Source of the DNA: Drosophila persimilis
Taxonomy: Eukaryota > Arthropoda > Insecta > Diptera > Drosophilidae
Assembly: GCF_003286085.1 (NCBI RefSeq)
Contig: NW_020825298.1
Coordinates: forward strand, 2,232,001-2,296,000
Direction: 5' to 3'
DNA: 64,000 nucleotides
The position numbers and the translations under genes were made by a program. Positions 13,153 to 26,400 of this stretch are shown here, piece after piece. Under the pieces are notes generated by a model. It saw only the letters and a list, made by a program, of their open reading frames with translations. It was not told the DNA's origin and made no database searches. Position 1 is the stretch's first letter. Each line of letters starts with the position of its first letter.

Positions 13153-14954
13153 GGCTTCCTAGTTCGATAGACTAGAATAGACTAGATAGATAGAATACGT
13201 TTTAATAAAAGACTTTCCAGTCCTTTTTTATAGAAAATTAATTGATAAACTGCCTATTTGCTAGAGCAGATATTTCTATGGACAGTAAACGTTTGACTCC
13301 AATATACATGTTTTGCATAATTAACATGGATACCATTACAACATTTTGCCATTAAAAACCCATCTCATATATAACTTTTTCTTGCACATTTCAATTTTAA
13401 TATTTCGTAAAATCTTTCGTTCTGTGACGGGCCTCTGCATTTAATTGCTGTTGCCAGCTAATAAATTTTAATTGTCCTCAATTAGCAACGGAATGCAGTG
13501 GAAAATGTGGACAAAAAAAAACCGGAGTGCAGAGAGGGAAATCATTTTGGATTGGGGTTGCAGTGGCAGCTCTTTTGTGCGAGGCCTTCGGTTGCATTTT
13601 AAGCATACGATACGTGCCCCTGCCGCTCCGACGGAAGTTGTTTGCATATTTCTGTGGACACAAAATTCCATTAGAAATGACAAATTCTGCAGTGCCACAG
13701 AAGACCGAGCCTCAATTAAAGATGTTGCACCAAATGGTGAAGGCGAACGTTGCATGTGGACTTCCCAGGCTGACCCTTCCCCCATTGCCAGCCATCATCA
13801 TCGTCAGGCCCGTCCCACACATGCTGCTCACATGTGGCCGAGAGACGAGACGAATGCATTAAGCAGAAATTTCATTCATAAAGATTTCATTTCATTTCAT
13901 TTCTGCCCAGCTCTCAGGCCACAAGGCGTTGGCATGGCACTCAGTCGAAAGAATGCAGCAAAACGGCCAACAAGGAGGAAGATTTATGAGCCCAGAGGCC
14001 CAGGGGCGTGGGTAGGTAGCCCCTTGAGAGGGTCATATAAAGAAGGCGCCGGAATCAAGAGGCACCGAAAAAGAGAGGTTTTCAAAATGGTTTGGAATAC
14101 ATTTTGAGGAAATATATCTAGAAAAAGGATTCTTGGGACTTCAGCCTGGGAAAATACAGAGAATTCGAAGAGCGACTATTCCTCAGATGTGGAAGACCCT
14201 CCTCCACTTGAAACCCCCTTCCGCTTAAGCCCCTGCATTCCCCAAAAACTCAGACCCGTTTCGAACGAAATGAAAATTGGCGAAACTTCAACCAAGTATA
14301 TAATAAATGAGAAATTGTTTAAATATTTGCCACACACGAATGGCAGGCATGCAAATTCATTGAGCGCTTAAGATTCTCAATTTCCAAATTCGTTTTACTG
14401 CAAAGAGAACGAAGAACTCCGCTCCGAGAGCAAACACGGAGCCAGGAATTATAATTGTATATCGAATGCCGGGGACGTGCGTTGAGAGAAGCCTCTCCTG
14501 GGTTAGGGTTCAAATAAATTGCTTTTGACTTTCGGACCAAAGTCCACAAGATGCGACTGGAGGACCATTTTCATTTCGATGGGGCTTCGGGGCCGAAGCA
14601 CTTGTCGCTTGAGTGGAAAATTGCCACAGAGTTCTCTGGCTTCTCAGATTCTCTAAAGGAAATTGAGGTGGAAATTAATCATTCTTTTTTGTTGCTTTGG
14701 CCATGAAAGTGCCGAAAAAAATTAATTGAAAACGCTCTCAACGGGAATGGGGAAAGGGGAAAGGGCAAAGGGAAGTTGGCAATCTCGCAACTATCTTTGC
14801 TCTGTTTTTGTTTTGCATAACCAGAGGAAGGGAAAGCTTTTTGTTGCTTTTCTTTCAATTTAACCGCAAAGCAATCTCAATCAATCTCAATAGTTATTGA
14901 CCAGACCACCGCCCCGTGCCCCGTGCCCCATGCCCCCCGCCTCGTGCCGCTCAC

Positions 14955-15210
14955 CTGAGACGGCTCTGAGTCCAATATTTCACGTGTTTTTGTTCGCTTC
15001 TCGCGCCGCCGTCCCCATCGATCAATGAATTTTTTTTTTTATATGTGTGTATGTAATACGTCTCTGTAGCGTCTTGGTCGGCGGCGGCTGGTTTCGACCG
15101 CAATAAGTCAAATACGAGGCCAGCGAGCTTCATTATGGCTCGAACCCAACCGCAGAGGGGAACCGACCGACGAACGCCATAACCAACGTCGTCGTCTTGG
15201 CCCCAAAAGA
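14955..15210 (-). other. Candidate 5' leader exon of CadN (256 nt)
   Basis: On the minus strand a pyrimidine-rich acceptor (TGTCTTCCCTCCAG) is followed by 256 nt of GC-rich, CpG-containing sequence ending at CTCAG|GTGAGC, a near-consensus donor. The segment is open in one frame across its whole length, including an ATG at 15133. If spliced to the CadN acceptor at 2625 that frame hits a stop after a few codons, so it would act as an upstream ORF and not extend CadN. Its orientation and position upstream of CadN make a leader exon the simplest reading. An independent transcript remains possible. Without the acceptor it could also be a first exon starting within 15.2-15.4 kb. Confidence 0.45.
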
Positions 15211-17469
15211 CTGGAGGGAAGACAATGCAGCGCAGATAAGTCAATTATATTGACTTCTTGGCCAAGAACTCTCTGAGGCTGTCTGAAGCTTTTAAGGTGG
15301 CAAGCAGCTCCGCTGCTCCTCTCACAATTCCCACAGTTGAAAGTCAACGTCACTGTCCGCTTCTTCCGATTCTTCTGGCTGTTTTTTGTTGTTGGCTCGA
15401 ACCAAGGCGATAACATCAACGCTGTCAATGGCAAAATGCTAGGACAGTGGTAAGGCATGTCATGGTAATGGGCGGAAGGCAGATATTGATGGGAAGTCGG
15501 GGAGTTTCTGCGGAGAGGGACCCGAAAACCGATGGAGTTATTCATCTTAGTATCCTAGTATTTTTAGAAATCATTTGACTGTTCTTTTGGGACATAGGGA
15601 GATATTAAAACCTTGATTAAATCTATGCCAGAATATCTATCATTGTTGTTCCTTCCATTCAGATAGTTTTCTTTAAGGTATCTGTTCTATAAGCATTTCC
15701 ACAATATTTTCTTCATCGATTACTCTCTTTGACAATCCATTAATCAATCATTAGCTCAGTGAATCAGCAGCACAATGTATTATGTATCATGTATCAGGGG
15801 TCATATATCATATTTTGAATCCTAAGGAATGCCTATGATACATTCCTTACTATCGCGCCATCGCCAATATAATCGGCTCAGAACCCCTCGATATTTGGTA
15901 TGAAGCTTCGCCGTCAAATTGGAATAATTTTGCGTAAAAGGGAAGTATTAATCTTTAAACATAATTTTGTATTATTTTGGCTTTGTTTATTTATTCTAAT
16001 CGATATGTCAGCTATTGATATAACCAACAGCAATGCATCATGCATCAAGACAATGGATCGAACTATTTTTAGGCTTTATTTCTGAATATCTGATGCCTGA
16101 ATTTCTGCATCATAATCCCTAATCATTTGCTAGCACCTATGTATCCAAATGTGAACAGTTCCCATACAGATATCTACCCAGTTCTCATCGTCCTCAAGCC
16201 ACTGTCCCATCCACTGTCTGTGCCACACTTTGCCCAAACAAAAAACTCTTTCGGCGTTCGGCTTTTGGCCAGCCTGTGTTTTATTACTCTCCGGACTGGC
16301 ACGTAGATTTACACTCATATTTATATATATTTTTTTTCCTTTGCTTATTTAATTTTTGTTGCTGTTTCTCGCCGTCTTGGGATGGCATCTTCGAACCGCT
16401 TTGAGCTTCGGTCTTGATTGTCTGTCGGTCCGGGTCCGGGTCCGGGCCCGGCTCTGTTTTTGTTCGGACCCACGAGAAGTGTAGACGCAATTTACTGATT
16501 ACATTATTGCTCGCAAATTGCTAGATTATAGTTTGGCTGGTTGTTGGCTCGGCTGCAAATTATTGCTGTTATTATTGACTCACAAATTATAGTGATTAGT
16601 TTTTTATCTTTTTCAATAAAATGGAAATTTGTTCCTGTTGTTGTCAGCAATTTTGCCGCTTAGTATTTGTGTGTGTGGGAGGAGCAGTGGAGAGCGGCAG
16701 GGTAGCCCAAAAATGTTTTAAGTGGCGGCGGATTGGGGAATATGGTTTTGGATAATCCAAAGATTGAATATTTCAAATGGGAATTCGGGGAGATAATCTT
16801 TGGGAATCTTTTTAGCTAAGGAGTCCAACAAATACCAGCGAATATGTCCAACAAAATTAACAATTTTTGGTATATTAAGCACGAGAAAACATATAGGTTG
16901 TAGGCCTACAGGATAGAACGCGGAATAGACCCCCAAAATCATTTATTTTTTCCACACTCTTATAATTTTTAGTCGACATCTGTAGTGCGGATATTATTGA
17001 AAAAATTGATGAATTTAAAAGAAAAATGTACCACCTTTCACAGGATTTTTGATTCGTGTCGATGGAATGAATATACCCAAAGATATAGCATCCCAAAAGA
17101 CCAACCATACTTGTATAAATAATTATATATTTATTATATTTTATATGCACTAGAAAAACTATTTCTTTTCAAAATAAATTGTATGCCCATAAAATGTCTA
17201 AAAAAATGTATGTCCATAAACGAAAAGGATCTGTTTTACTTTTCCGCTCTATAAAAATATCGTATCCTTTGCATAAACTATTTTCCTTTCGCTTTGTCAA
17301 ATTCTAGTTGGATTCCCGTTATTTCACCCTTCATTGCTTTCCTCCCCTGGCCGTCCGCTCGTTCCGGACAAAGCAAACATGAAAGCAAAGAGTAGGAAAC
17401 CGGCAAGAAAGGCGCAGCAAAAGCAAAATGAAAGAACAAAAAGAACGAACAAGTGCAGTCAACAGAGAG

Positions 17470-17495
17470 ACACACACACACACGCACACACACAC
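17470..17495. repeat. (CA)n microsatellite
   Basis: A CA run with one CG interruption, the first of several CA/TG tracts in the 17.4-21.1 kb region. Confidence 0.85.
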
Positions 17496-18052
17496 CAGAG
17501 GGACTCTCCGAGAGAGCGCCAGCTCCAACCTGTGCCTCTGAGAGTAAGCTCTGCAAAGCTGGCAGAACTCTCTTGCTCTCCCTCTCCCTGTCTCTCTCTT
17601 TCTCTATTTGCAGAAAAACCAACCACCCCCCGGGAGGCACTCTCTGCAGTGTCCTGCCAATTCTGTTCAAAGGAAACTATGTGGAGTACTACGGATTCGT
17701 ATTTTGTGCTGATAAGCGCCAGGCGACGTCGCGTGGGGGGGTGGGGGATGGGAGGGAAGGCCAGGGCATAATTGTAGCTCCAGACGGAGAGTGGAATGGG
17801 GGGGGGGCCAACCGGGAAATCGATCGATTTTTCATGCTCCCCAAAACCAGAGCGGGAGAGCTCCGGCTCCACCGAAAAGAAATTGCTGCATACGCACAGG
17901 AGCCAGCCATAGCGGCTTCTCGGGGCTGGGGCTTCGCTTTTGGACGCTCTTCCACAGTGGCTCTGCCTGTATACGAGTGTGTGTGTGTGCGAGAGTTTCC
18001 TCTGTGTGCGCTGTGTATGTATATGTCTAAGGTGTGTTAACCTCAAATGCGC

Positions 18053-18074
18053 CACACACACACACACACACACA
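18053..18074. repeat. (CA)n microsatellite
   Basis: Perfect CA dinucleotide run of about eleven units, preceded by a TG-rich stretch near 17978-17989, so the single strand could fold back. Confidence 0.85.
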
Positions 18075-19011
18075 TACAGGCACACAAAGCAAGAGAATGG
18101 CACGGAGAAATACAAAATCAAAATTGAATTTTATTAAAGGAAATAAAGCAAAAATTCTACAAAAGAATACCTGAGCAACAAAGGGGCTAAAAATCGTTTA
18201 AATTTCACAGAAAATACCCATATATTTAGTAGAAATAACCACAAACTTGCTTTGATTATAAACATTTACTTTTGTGGATTTTTGGGCATTTTAAAACCCT
18301 GTTTATATAGTTTTGAGGTCTAAAAATTATCCATTAATTAACCATTATTTGGGCTTACATTTTGCTTTGGAATTTCCTCGAATTTCCTGGCTTTCCTTTT
18401 TTTTTTGTTATAAACTTCAGCTACTAATCCCAATTATTGATTTTCATCCAGAGCTTTCGGTGTTTTTTTTTTTCTCCTTAACTTCAATAATCCTTACGGC
18501 TTTTGGCTTAAATGTTGAAACCCGGGTTTTCGATGGGTTTTTAGTTACCAAAAAACACTTTTGCACGTTTCCACAAACACACGCACATGGATATATATCC
18601 ACACACATATATATATCGCCTTTTGTTGTATATGTATAATATTTATGCGAGGCTTTTCCTCGGTTTTCCACTTTATACAGGAATTTCCTTGGGATTCAAT
18701 CGGATTTGGTTGATACTTTCTGCATGGACTTTTTGTTTAGAATTTATTTAAAACAATTTTTTTGTGAGCTGTGCCCATTTCAAACACGCACAGACATGCA
18801 CACACTTTCGCACGGGGCACAGGCACAGGGCACGGGGCACGGGACACGCGACGCGAAACCCAACACAGACATACGATTTTTCACTCTGCGCCTATGTATT
18901 GTACAGCCGGATGGATGTGTGTGTGTGGGGTGTGGGGAGTTGGGCGGGTGGGGTGTGTCTGTGTATATCCTTTGGCGCGGACCAAAGCGTAGAACCCGGG
19001 GACCGGAGCTC

Positions 19012-19017
19012 TATAAA
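19012..19017 (+). promoter_or_regulatory. TATA-box-like element with downstream small ORF
   Basis: CTCTATAAACAG lies in a GC-rich setting, with an expected start site about 30 bp downstream near 19042. The following leader-like DNA is CpG-rich and leads to an ATG at 19086 in a good context (CACAATGAGC). This is the best TATA-type promoter candidate on the plus strand. It is a sequence-pattern call only. Confidence 0.25.
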
Positions 19018-19085
19018 CAGTCTTCTGCCCTGTGAAAACGCGGAGACGCCGTCGTCGTCCTACCACGAGCAACTCAAACGACACA

Positions 19086-19235
19086 ATGAGCGGGCCGCAC
19101 ATTGGAAAAGTCCTCACAGCCAGAGCGCGGAGCGCTGTGAGAATTTCCCACCACCAAAAAAGAAAGAAAATACAGAGGTCTCTCCCAAAACAGACAGGGA
19201 GAGACAGAGAGAGAGAGAGAGCGTGCTTGCAGTGA
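19086..19235 (+). CDS. Possible 49-residue basic peptide ORF
   Basis: Opens with ATG in a favourable fly context about 70 bp downstream of a TATA-like element. The predicted peptide begins MSGPHIGKVL and is strongly basic. Its last third is encoded by a GA microsatellite (RERERE-type), which argues against long conservation. I do not recognise it. It may be a chance frame in low-complexity DNA. Confidence 0.15.
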   Translation: MSGPHIGKVLTARARSAVRISHHQKRKKIQRSLPKQTGRDRERERACLQ

Positions 19236-19342
19236 GTGGGCGCAGAGAGAGGGAGAGAAAACTATCTCTCTCTCTCAATCATATGTTTTGCATCCCATCC
19301 TGGGCCTACACATCCTGACTCTGGATGATCCCATCTCTCCCC

Positions 19343-19371
19343 CACACACACAGCACACACACACACACACA
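19343..19371. repeat. (CA)n microsatellite
   Basis: CA run with one GC interruption, just downstream of a GA-rich stretch at 19197-19260. Confidence 0.85.
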
Positions 19372-20283
19372 ATCAACCGCAGATGGAACTTCCTGACTTC
19401 CTACGTTTCGGTTATAGCTGTAGCCATAGCTATAAGCCCTGTCCCCGGCTCCCTGGCCGACCGGCTCCCTGGCTCCTCTGAGGTGTTGCTGTTTATCTGT
19501 ATTTGTGTAATATCCTGTAGTTTCATGAGTTTCCGTTACACTCGACGTCTTTTTTTTGTCAGTTTTCCTGGTTGCTAGTGATGCTCCTACAATGATGCTT
19601 CGGGGTGCGTTCTTAGGGGTGGGAGTTTCGGGGAGAAGTGGGGTCTTAAAGCACACAGAAAGGTAATTAAATGGTCGATGAAAGTACAAGCTTATGAAGC
19701 TAGGGGATTGCAAAGTGGAAAACATCTCACCAAGAGACGCTCTAAAATAAAATAAAATAAATTAGGTAGAAAAAATAAAATAAATAAATTATTAGAAATT
19801 CAGAAATGCGGATTTTAAGCGAAGAAACATATTTTAAATATTTAAAAAGTATCGCAAATCCCTATGAAAAATTTTGAAATTAATTAATTATTCAAAAATC
19901 ATAAATTATTAAAAAATATTATGGATTAAAAAAAAAACAATTAAGCGCGATGGAGAGAGCATGGGAAAAAGTTCTGATGGTCAAATAATTCCCAAAAAAT
20001 GTGATCAATTCCATAAGGGGCTTGAAAACGTTTTACACGAATTCTGACATTCTTTCGGGTACTAAAAAACCCTCCTCTGGAGTATTAAACTCCAGGCAGA
20101 TCCTATCCCAGTCCATTCCAAAAAACCAAAAACAAATTAAAGTCTTAATTGCGCCATTTCAAATGCTACGCGACGGCCCTTCCACTTCCTCAGAAGCCAT
20201 TCCGGTGCGACACACCCAAAACTTTAGGGGAAATGGTATAAAAATCAACTAAAAATAAAAAATAAAATAAATCAGCTGCAGGA

Positions 20284-20334
20284 AGCAGTCAGCAGCCAGC
20301 AGCCAGCAGCCAGCAGTCGACAGCCAGCAGCCAG
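20284..20334. repeat. CAGCCAG-type tandem repeat
   Basis: About seven copies of a 7-bp unit close to CAGCCAG, with CAGTC variants at either end. Confidence 0.8.
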
Positions 20335-23300
20335 AAGACGAAGTACAAGCGAATGCAATGCAAAAAGTCATAAATACTCATTTTGCATGAATGAGAAAAT
20401 AAAATGAAATTTGCATTTGACTGCACACGACGACGCGATGAAAATTATATGCCCGCAATATACAGATATTTAAGGTGGAAGTCGTATCCCATCCATCCAT
20501 CCATGCCCCCCGCCTACCGCCGCCCTTGCGAAAGTTATGCACACAATAAACGCTCCCCAAGAAGTTCGTAAATTTAGCATGAGGCCAAGACGCAAAAAAA
20601 CTATGAAAAAAATACTAAAAAAGAACAACAGCCAAAGGACGCAACAGGAAGTTAGCCAAAAACAAAAAAAGAAAGGAGCAGGAGCCCGAGGAGCCAGAGG
20701 AGCGGAGGAGTGGAGGAGAAAGAGAACCCCTTTTGGAAAGTAGAGGAAGGAAGCACGCAAAATGCGCGCCATATGATCGAGTAAACACGAGAGGGCCAGA
20801 GGAATGCTAAGGGTGCTGCAGCGAGAGAGAACCTGAGAAATGGGAGCACGTCAAGTGGTAAATGCAAGGACCCTCGCACACACCTACACGCACGCACACA
20901 TAGAGGGTGTAAGAGTGGAAATCCTAGCCAAAAAAGTGCCATGTTCTTAGGGAGAGTCTGCGTTGTTTATGTGCGATGATGCCTCCACTAGACGACGGCC
21001 CACGAATACACTCAAACGGACACACAGATACACTCAACCCCAGCAGATACGCATGCCACACGCACACACACACACAGGCACACACAAGCACAGCTGGGAA
21101 ACAAGTTACCGTTAAGAAACCCGTATCGCACGTGCCTCCAATTGGAAGAAGAACAAAACGGTAACGCACCGAACGCGACGGCAGCAAACGGAACTCTGAG
21201 TGCAACTCTGAGACGACAATTCGCAAGGAGCGGCCGCGAAACGGAACGGAACGGAATCGGAACACGCCACGAGCGAGAGCGCGAGCGAGAGGGAGCGACA
21301 TTTTGCAGACTGTTTTGGTGAATGCAGTTTGCTGGTTAGTGGATGATGGACCAAGACCCCCCACCCCCCAAGGCAGGAGTACTTGAAGCAGTGGAGCCTG
21401 GGCAAGGGGGAGTTGGATTAGGGGCGGCAGAAATGTTGCCCCACGAATTTCTGTAATTAAGCAGCAAGTATGTAGTGGCACGAGGGCAGGAGGGTGCTGC
21501 GTAACAAGGAAAGTGGAAGCGGAAGAGGGGAAGTGCTGTAGCGTCATAGAAGGAGGAGGGAAGAGGCTGTTAAGACCGGCGTTTGAGTGGTGGCAAGGGT
21601 TACGGCAGTTTTAATTTCAAATTCAAAAAGAAGGCCAATTAATTAACCGAGAGAGTCGGATTTAAAACGGCAACCAGAAGGTGGAAAAGGCAGAGATTGT
21701 TCCACAAAAGATGGTGTTGATGAAGAGATGGTGATGATGGTGATGCTGATGATGGTGCGATGTTGTTGACAGCACCTCAGGTGGGGTAGGGTCGTCGGTT
21801 CCCTTACAGGAATTGTGCGTTAAAACTTTTCCACTAAAGCAGGGTAAAAACTTGATTTCCACGGAATGCAGAATAATTGCTTGACAGTTTTCCGCGAAAC
21901 CCCCAAAGAAAAAAGGAAATTGATTGAAAATGGTTCAACTTTTTGTATTGTAAAATTCCTAATGGAAATATCGGAGGTTGATTTTCACTGAGGGAGGAAT
22001 TGAATGAGTGGAAGATTGTAACTATAATTATTGTGGGGGGAAAAGTGGGTGAAACTTGTTTATTTGAGTTGAAGAAAATACTGCAAAGCCCTGCTGGAGA
22101 TCATCTTAAAACACGTTCGCTTTCCCTTTATTTTAAGGAACCCCAAGGGCCCAAAATGCTCGCCGATTATTCGCAGTCTCTGGCCATAAATCCCTGTCTA
22201 GACCGGACAAACTTTTCAATCTGGCACCAAAGTAGAATAAACTTCCCAGCATCTATCAAGTTTTCATTTCCTTTCGATTATTTTCCCCAATTGCTGTTTT
22301 TTTATTCATATTTTAAGGGCTCTGTGGCAGCATTCGTTGAATATTTTCATCGAATTTCATATTATTTCATTATTTCATATTATATTTTTATTAGACGGGG
22401 GGAAAGCGCCAAACGAAACAAAAATCAACAGCAAGAAAATTCTAACCGAAAATGTTTACATTTCATCACTTTTTTCTTTGTATTTTGCGGTCGATATTCA
22501 AGACCCTGCCCTGGGCATAATTTCACTCATTAAAATTCCATAAAATAAGGCGAGAAGATGTAATTGCTTTTCACTTTTGATTGCATCTCGTGTCGATAAG
22601 AAATGATTGGATTGCAGCAGCACCTTGGACCAATTAAGAGCCACTCTCAGGCTCCCAGGTTGTCAGGTATCTTTGGATCTGTGTCTCGTGTCTCTCATCT
22701 CGAGAGATATCCTGCTGTTCTCACTCTCCCTCTTATTCTCCGATTGTCTCAACATTTGGTCACACATTGTCGGCACATGTTTGCTTTATGAAATATTCCC
22801 TTACCCTGAAAACTGTTTAAAACACAACAAAAAAGATGAGCATATGGGCAGACACATGCCCCAGCCCTCGCCCCAGCCCTCGCCCTCATATAAGGTTCAA
22901 TTTCGTTTGGATTAGTTGACCTTTTCGGTGGAGAACTGCAGCACGCATGCGCACACGCGTTTATTGTTATTATTTTTCCTTTTTTAAATTTTTATTATTT
23001 TGACTTTATCAGAAACCGCTTATCCATCACTTAATGCGATTCGGGGGAGGGTGTCTTCCTCTCTTGATGTGGGAACATGTCCGGGCTTGGCTCTGGGGTC
23101 TGTGCCGATGATCATGATGATGACATTATGGGGTCCAGTAACCCCAGACCCAGACCCAGACCAGCATCATTTTCATGCAGTTGCGGTTGCGGCTGCAGTT
23201 GCGACTGATCGCATAATTACAGGGGCTGGGGCCTCATTCGATGATCATTCCGGGCAGTAGCCTGACTTTTGTCTTTCTTTTTTCATCGAGTGCTTCGCTT

Positions 23301-25866
23301 CGCAGTGGCTGCAACAGCTGTCACTGCCACTGCCACTGCCACATTGGACTCTCTCTCTTTTTTTTAGTGCATTTTTATGTCACAATAAGTCGGGCGCAAC
23401 AATTCCATTTAATGCGCTTCATTTGTCGCTATATTGTGACATTTGTTTCATTTGTCATCAGTTCATTAGTCATCCAAGGACCTGCCCGGAAAGCAAAGGC
23501 TAGGGAAGGGCCAGGGAAGTAGACACTCCCTGTCATTCGATATGTGTCGATATCGATGAATTTGTCACTAATTTATGTTGCTTCAGCGACACCTAAGGGA
23601 GAGGCAATTAAAACGCGTGGGATACTAAAAAAAAACAAAGGAAACTTGAAGCACTGCAGAGGGTTGCCAATGCCATGGGGATAGTCCGTCATTTAGGGCA
23701 GATACTCGGATGGGATCTTGGTTTTATGGGAAGAAAATTGTAGGGAAATAAGTGAATGGGTGTGTGGGGAAAAGAAAAGACAGCAGAAGGCCTTTGAGTT
23801 ATTCAAGATAATATTTTCAGCAGTTCGTGACTAAAATTAACCGAATTTTCAATTTAGAAACCCAATAAAACATTAACAAAAACTAATACAAGCCCCTGTT
23901 TAACTAAAATAGAAATCTATGAGAGGCACACATTTTACTCGTATTTTTCCAGGTTTTTATCTGTATTTTATTTTTAAATTATCTAAAAATTATAGTTTTA
24001 TTTGGGGATATTATGGGATTTACTTAATGAAATTTTATTAGCCATTCCTTTTTGATTCTGTCTACCATTTTCTGCAATCTTCTGCCCATCTTCCTGTTTT
24101 CTTTTCAAAACTGTTGTGGCATGAAAAATATAAAATATATCCTTGCATCTGCTCCTCTTATCCCACTTGTCATGCTGTAGCGTCAGCATTTCAACTTTGC
24201 ATTTAAACATTTATCTTCATTTCGCCAAAACAACTCATAGTCGCATTTTCCACATTTCGGATAGCCATGGTTGATTCTGCTGCTTTTGGCCATATTTGGC
24301 CATGGTTATGGCTATGGTCATGTCTGGCCTGTTACCAGTGGGGACACATGGCTGACCAGTGCACTGACAGGGTACCCTCGCCCCGAGACTGAAGTGCACG
24401 GCAAAGAGCACGTTTAACACCCCAGAAGCAGCCAAAAACCATCATCATCATCAGCTGGAACACTCCTCTTTGGCTCGGGCTTGGGCTCGGGCTCAGGCCG
24501 AGGGGAACTGAGCAAACAAATAGAGAAGGACGAACCACTCAAAGGAGCACCATGAGAGAGACAGGCAGTGAAAGAGAGAGAGAGAGAGTGTACCCATTGC
24601 TGTGGCTTAGCACTCGACTCGAGTCACGTAAATGTCCGACCATTACTCTCCTCTCGCTGTCTCTCTCTCTTGATGTGTTTTCCCTGTCGTTCTTTCTGTT
24701 GACATGCTCGGAGCCCCGACCTCGACTCCGATTTCGACTCCGAAAGATGTTGCTACCAATTTCGGTGGTAGTTCTCCTCTCAAGTGTCGTTAATGCCCCC
24801 AAAACTTTATTTATTTATACGAAATCGAATGCGGAAGTGTCCTGTTCAGTCGCTAATCATGTTTTTAGTGTGAGCTGTCAATGTACCTGGGCAAATAAAT
24901 ATATATCTATGGGTAATATCTGGGAGAAGCTTCCCCCCGCGGGTAATTTTCTTTAAGTTCCCTGACAAATCCCGCCCTCAGGCCATTACTCCCCACTTTC
25001 AGGGCACATAAAAATATCATAAAGATTTCCCGAATCTGTCTTCCCTCAGGGTTTTTCCACTCTGTGTCTTTCTCCTGAATGTCTGTTAAATTTTGCGCAA
25101 ATGCCAAAGTTTACACGCATCAGCAGGAGCTTCTCCACAGGAAGCGAGTGGGCAGGACACAAGAGGGGGGGCGGCGGGGAGAGTGTGAAAAACTTTAAAG
25201 AAATCCGAATAAAAGCAATGCAATATCAAAAGTTTCACTGCCAGTTTTTGTTCGGTCTTTTATTTCTTTTTTCGGGTGTGTTTTTTGGTGTGGGCGCCAC
25301 ACGCTGTGGTGGGGGCGGCCGCGTATTAAGCAATTTTTCAGAGCAGTTTCACAGCAGTTTCAGGGGCAGACACTCGCACAAGTCTGGCTGGAGAGCAATC
25401 CAGAGATAAGTGTTTGTTTTAGGGGGTCTATTAGGAGCGACACTAACAAATAATGACAATTGATATGTCTGGCATTGATCGAAAGGACCGAAAAGACCGA
25501 AAAGGCTTCCTGGAAATTTAGAGTCCAAATTATAACTACAGAATGGGCCCTTTGTGCCCGTAACTTTCTTAATTAAAACTCAATAGAGCGCACGTTGAGT
25601 GCCTTCGGGGCACGGGAATGTTGAAAACAAATTGCGAACAACATTCTCAAGGGAAAATTATGTCAATGCACAATGCAAAACTAATTTGGCAACTTGGCAG
25701 CGCCCGAAACGAAACCTACTTTTGCTTTAGACGCAACTTTGATGAAATCCTTTATTGCGGTGCTGCTGCTGCTGGCTCCTGGCTCCTGGTGTTCCTGAAG
25801 TATTGTGTAGTGGATTCCATGGCCTATCGCTAACACTTATCCACCATACCAGCAACTAACTCATAA

Positions 25867-25899
25867 AGCCAGAGCCAGAGCCAAAGCCAGAGCCAAAGA
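25867..25899. repeat. GCCAGA/GCCAAA hexamer tandem
   Basis: Five or six hexamers alternating between GCCAGA and GCCAAA. A similar GCCAAA array occurs at 32080-32139. Confidence 0.8.
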
Positions 25900-26094
25900 A
25901 AGAAGCAAGTGCAACTTTTACAGTTTTCTAGCCAAGAAAACAAAAAGCATAACCGAAAACTGCTGCGTTGTGGCAAAACTTTCTTAATAGATTTCTGCTC
26001 TGCGATAAACTTTTTCCCAATACAACAAAAACATCGAAGGAATAAAGAAGCAAACCAGAAGCAATACTTTTTTCTCACACAGAACTCCTCTAAC

Positions 26095-26149
26095 GAGACG
26101 GGGACGGAGACGGACACAGAGTCGGAGACGGAGACGGAGACGTAGACGG
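26095..26149. repeat. GAGACG-type tandem repeat
   Basis: Imperfect array of GAGACG/GGGACG hexamers about 200 bp to the right of the GCCAGA array. Confidence 0.75.
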
Positions 26150-26400
26150 GAATCGTATTGTGGCCATCTTTTCTCCTAAATTCAGTTTAGTTATAGAAAT
26201 TGATTTTCATCCTGATGCCGGCATCTTGGGTTTGTATTTGGGCTTAGGCAAAGTTTCCTCTCAGCTTTTGTTCGGGTGTGGAGCTGGGCTTCGTCCTTCA
26301 TCCCTCATTCTAATGCCGGGCTTATTGTTTACACATCATATTACATTATGGCTGCTATATAAATGATAATCTAATTGGTTTTGTTCGAGAGTCTGCCTGC

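Larger units (their letters stand above)
2627..14954. other. Intron-like DNA with no recognisable gene
   Basis: Unique AT-rich sequence between the CadN acceptor and the candidate leader exon. It holds simple repeats: CCCATGC copies at 6237-6257, (CTGG)9 at 8124-8159, a very T-rich block at 10925-11145 and a CA run near 12028-12059. Two dispersed-repeat copies (8650-8669 and 13133-13152) and one copy of a second family (3105-3127) also lie here. I find no open frame with convincing codon bias. A 44-nt splice-flanked segment at 5025-5068 is noted among the rejected items. Confidence 0.6.

Noticed and set aside
13472-14107. Long plus-strand open frame of about 200 codons
   Set aside because: No codon bias, TTTCATTTCATTTC simple sequence in the middle, no splice or promoter context, and an unremarkable product. 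Likely chance.
17459-18121. 220-codon minus-strand open frame
   Set aside because: Much of it is translated CA/GT microsatellite (Cys-Val repeats), which keeps frames open without selection.
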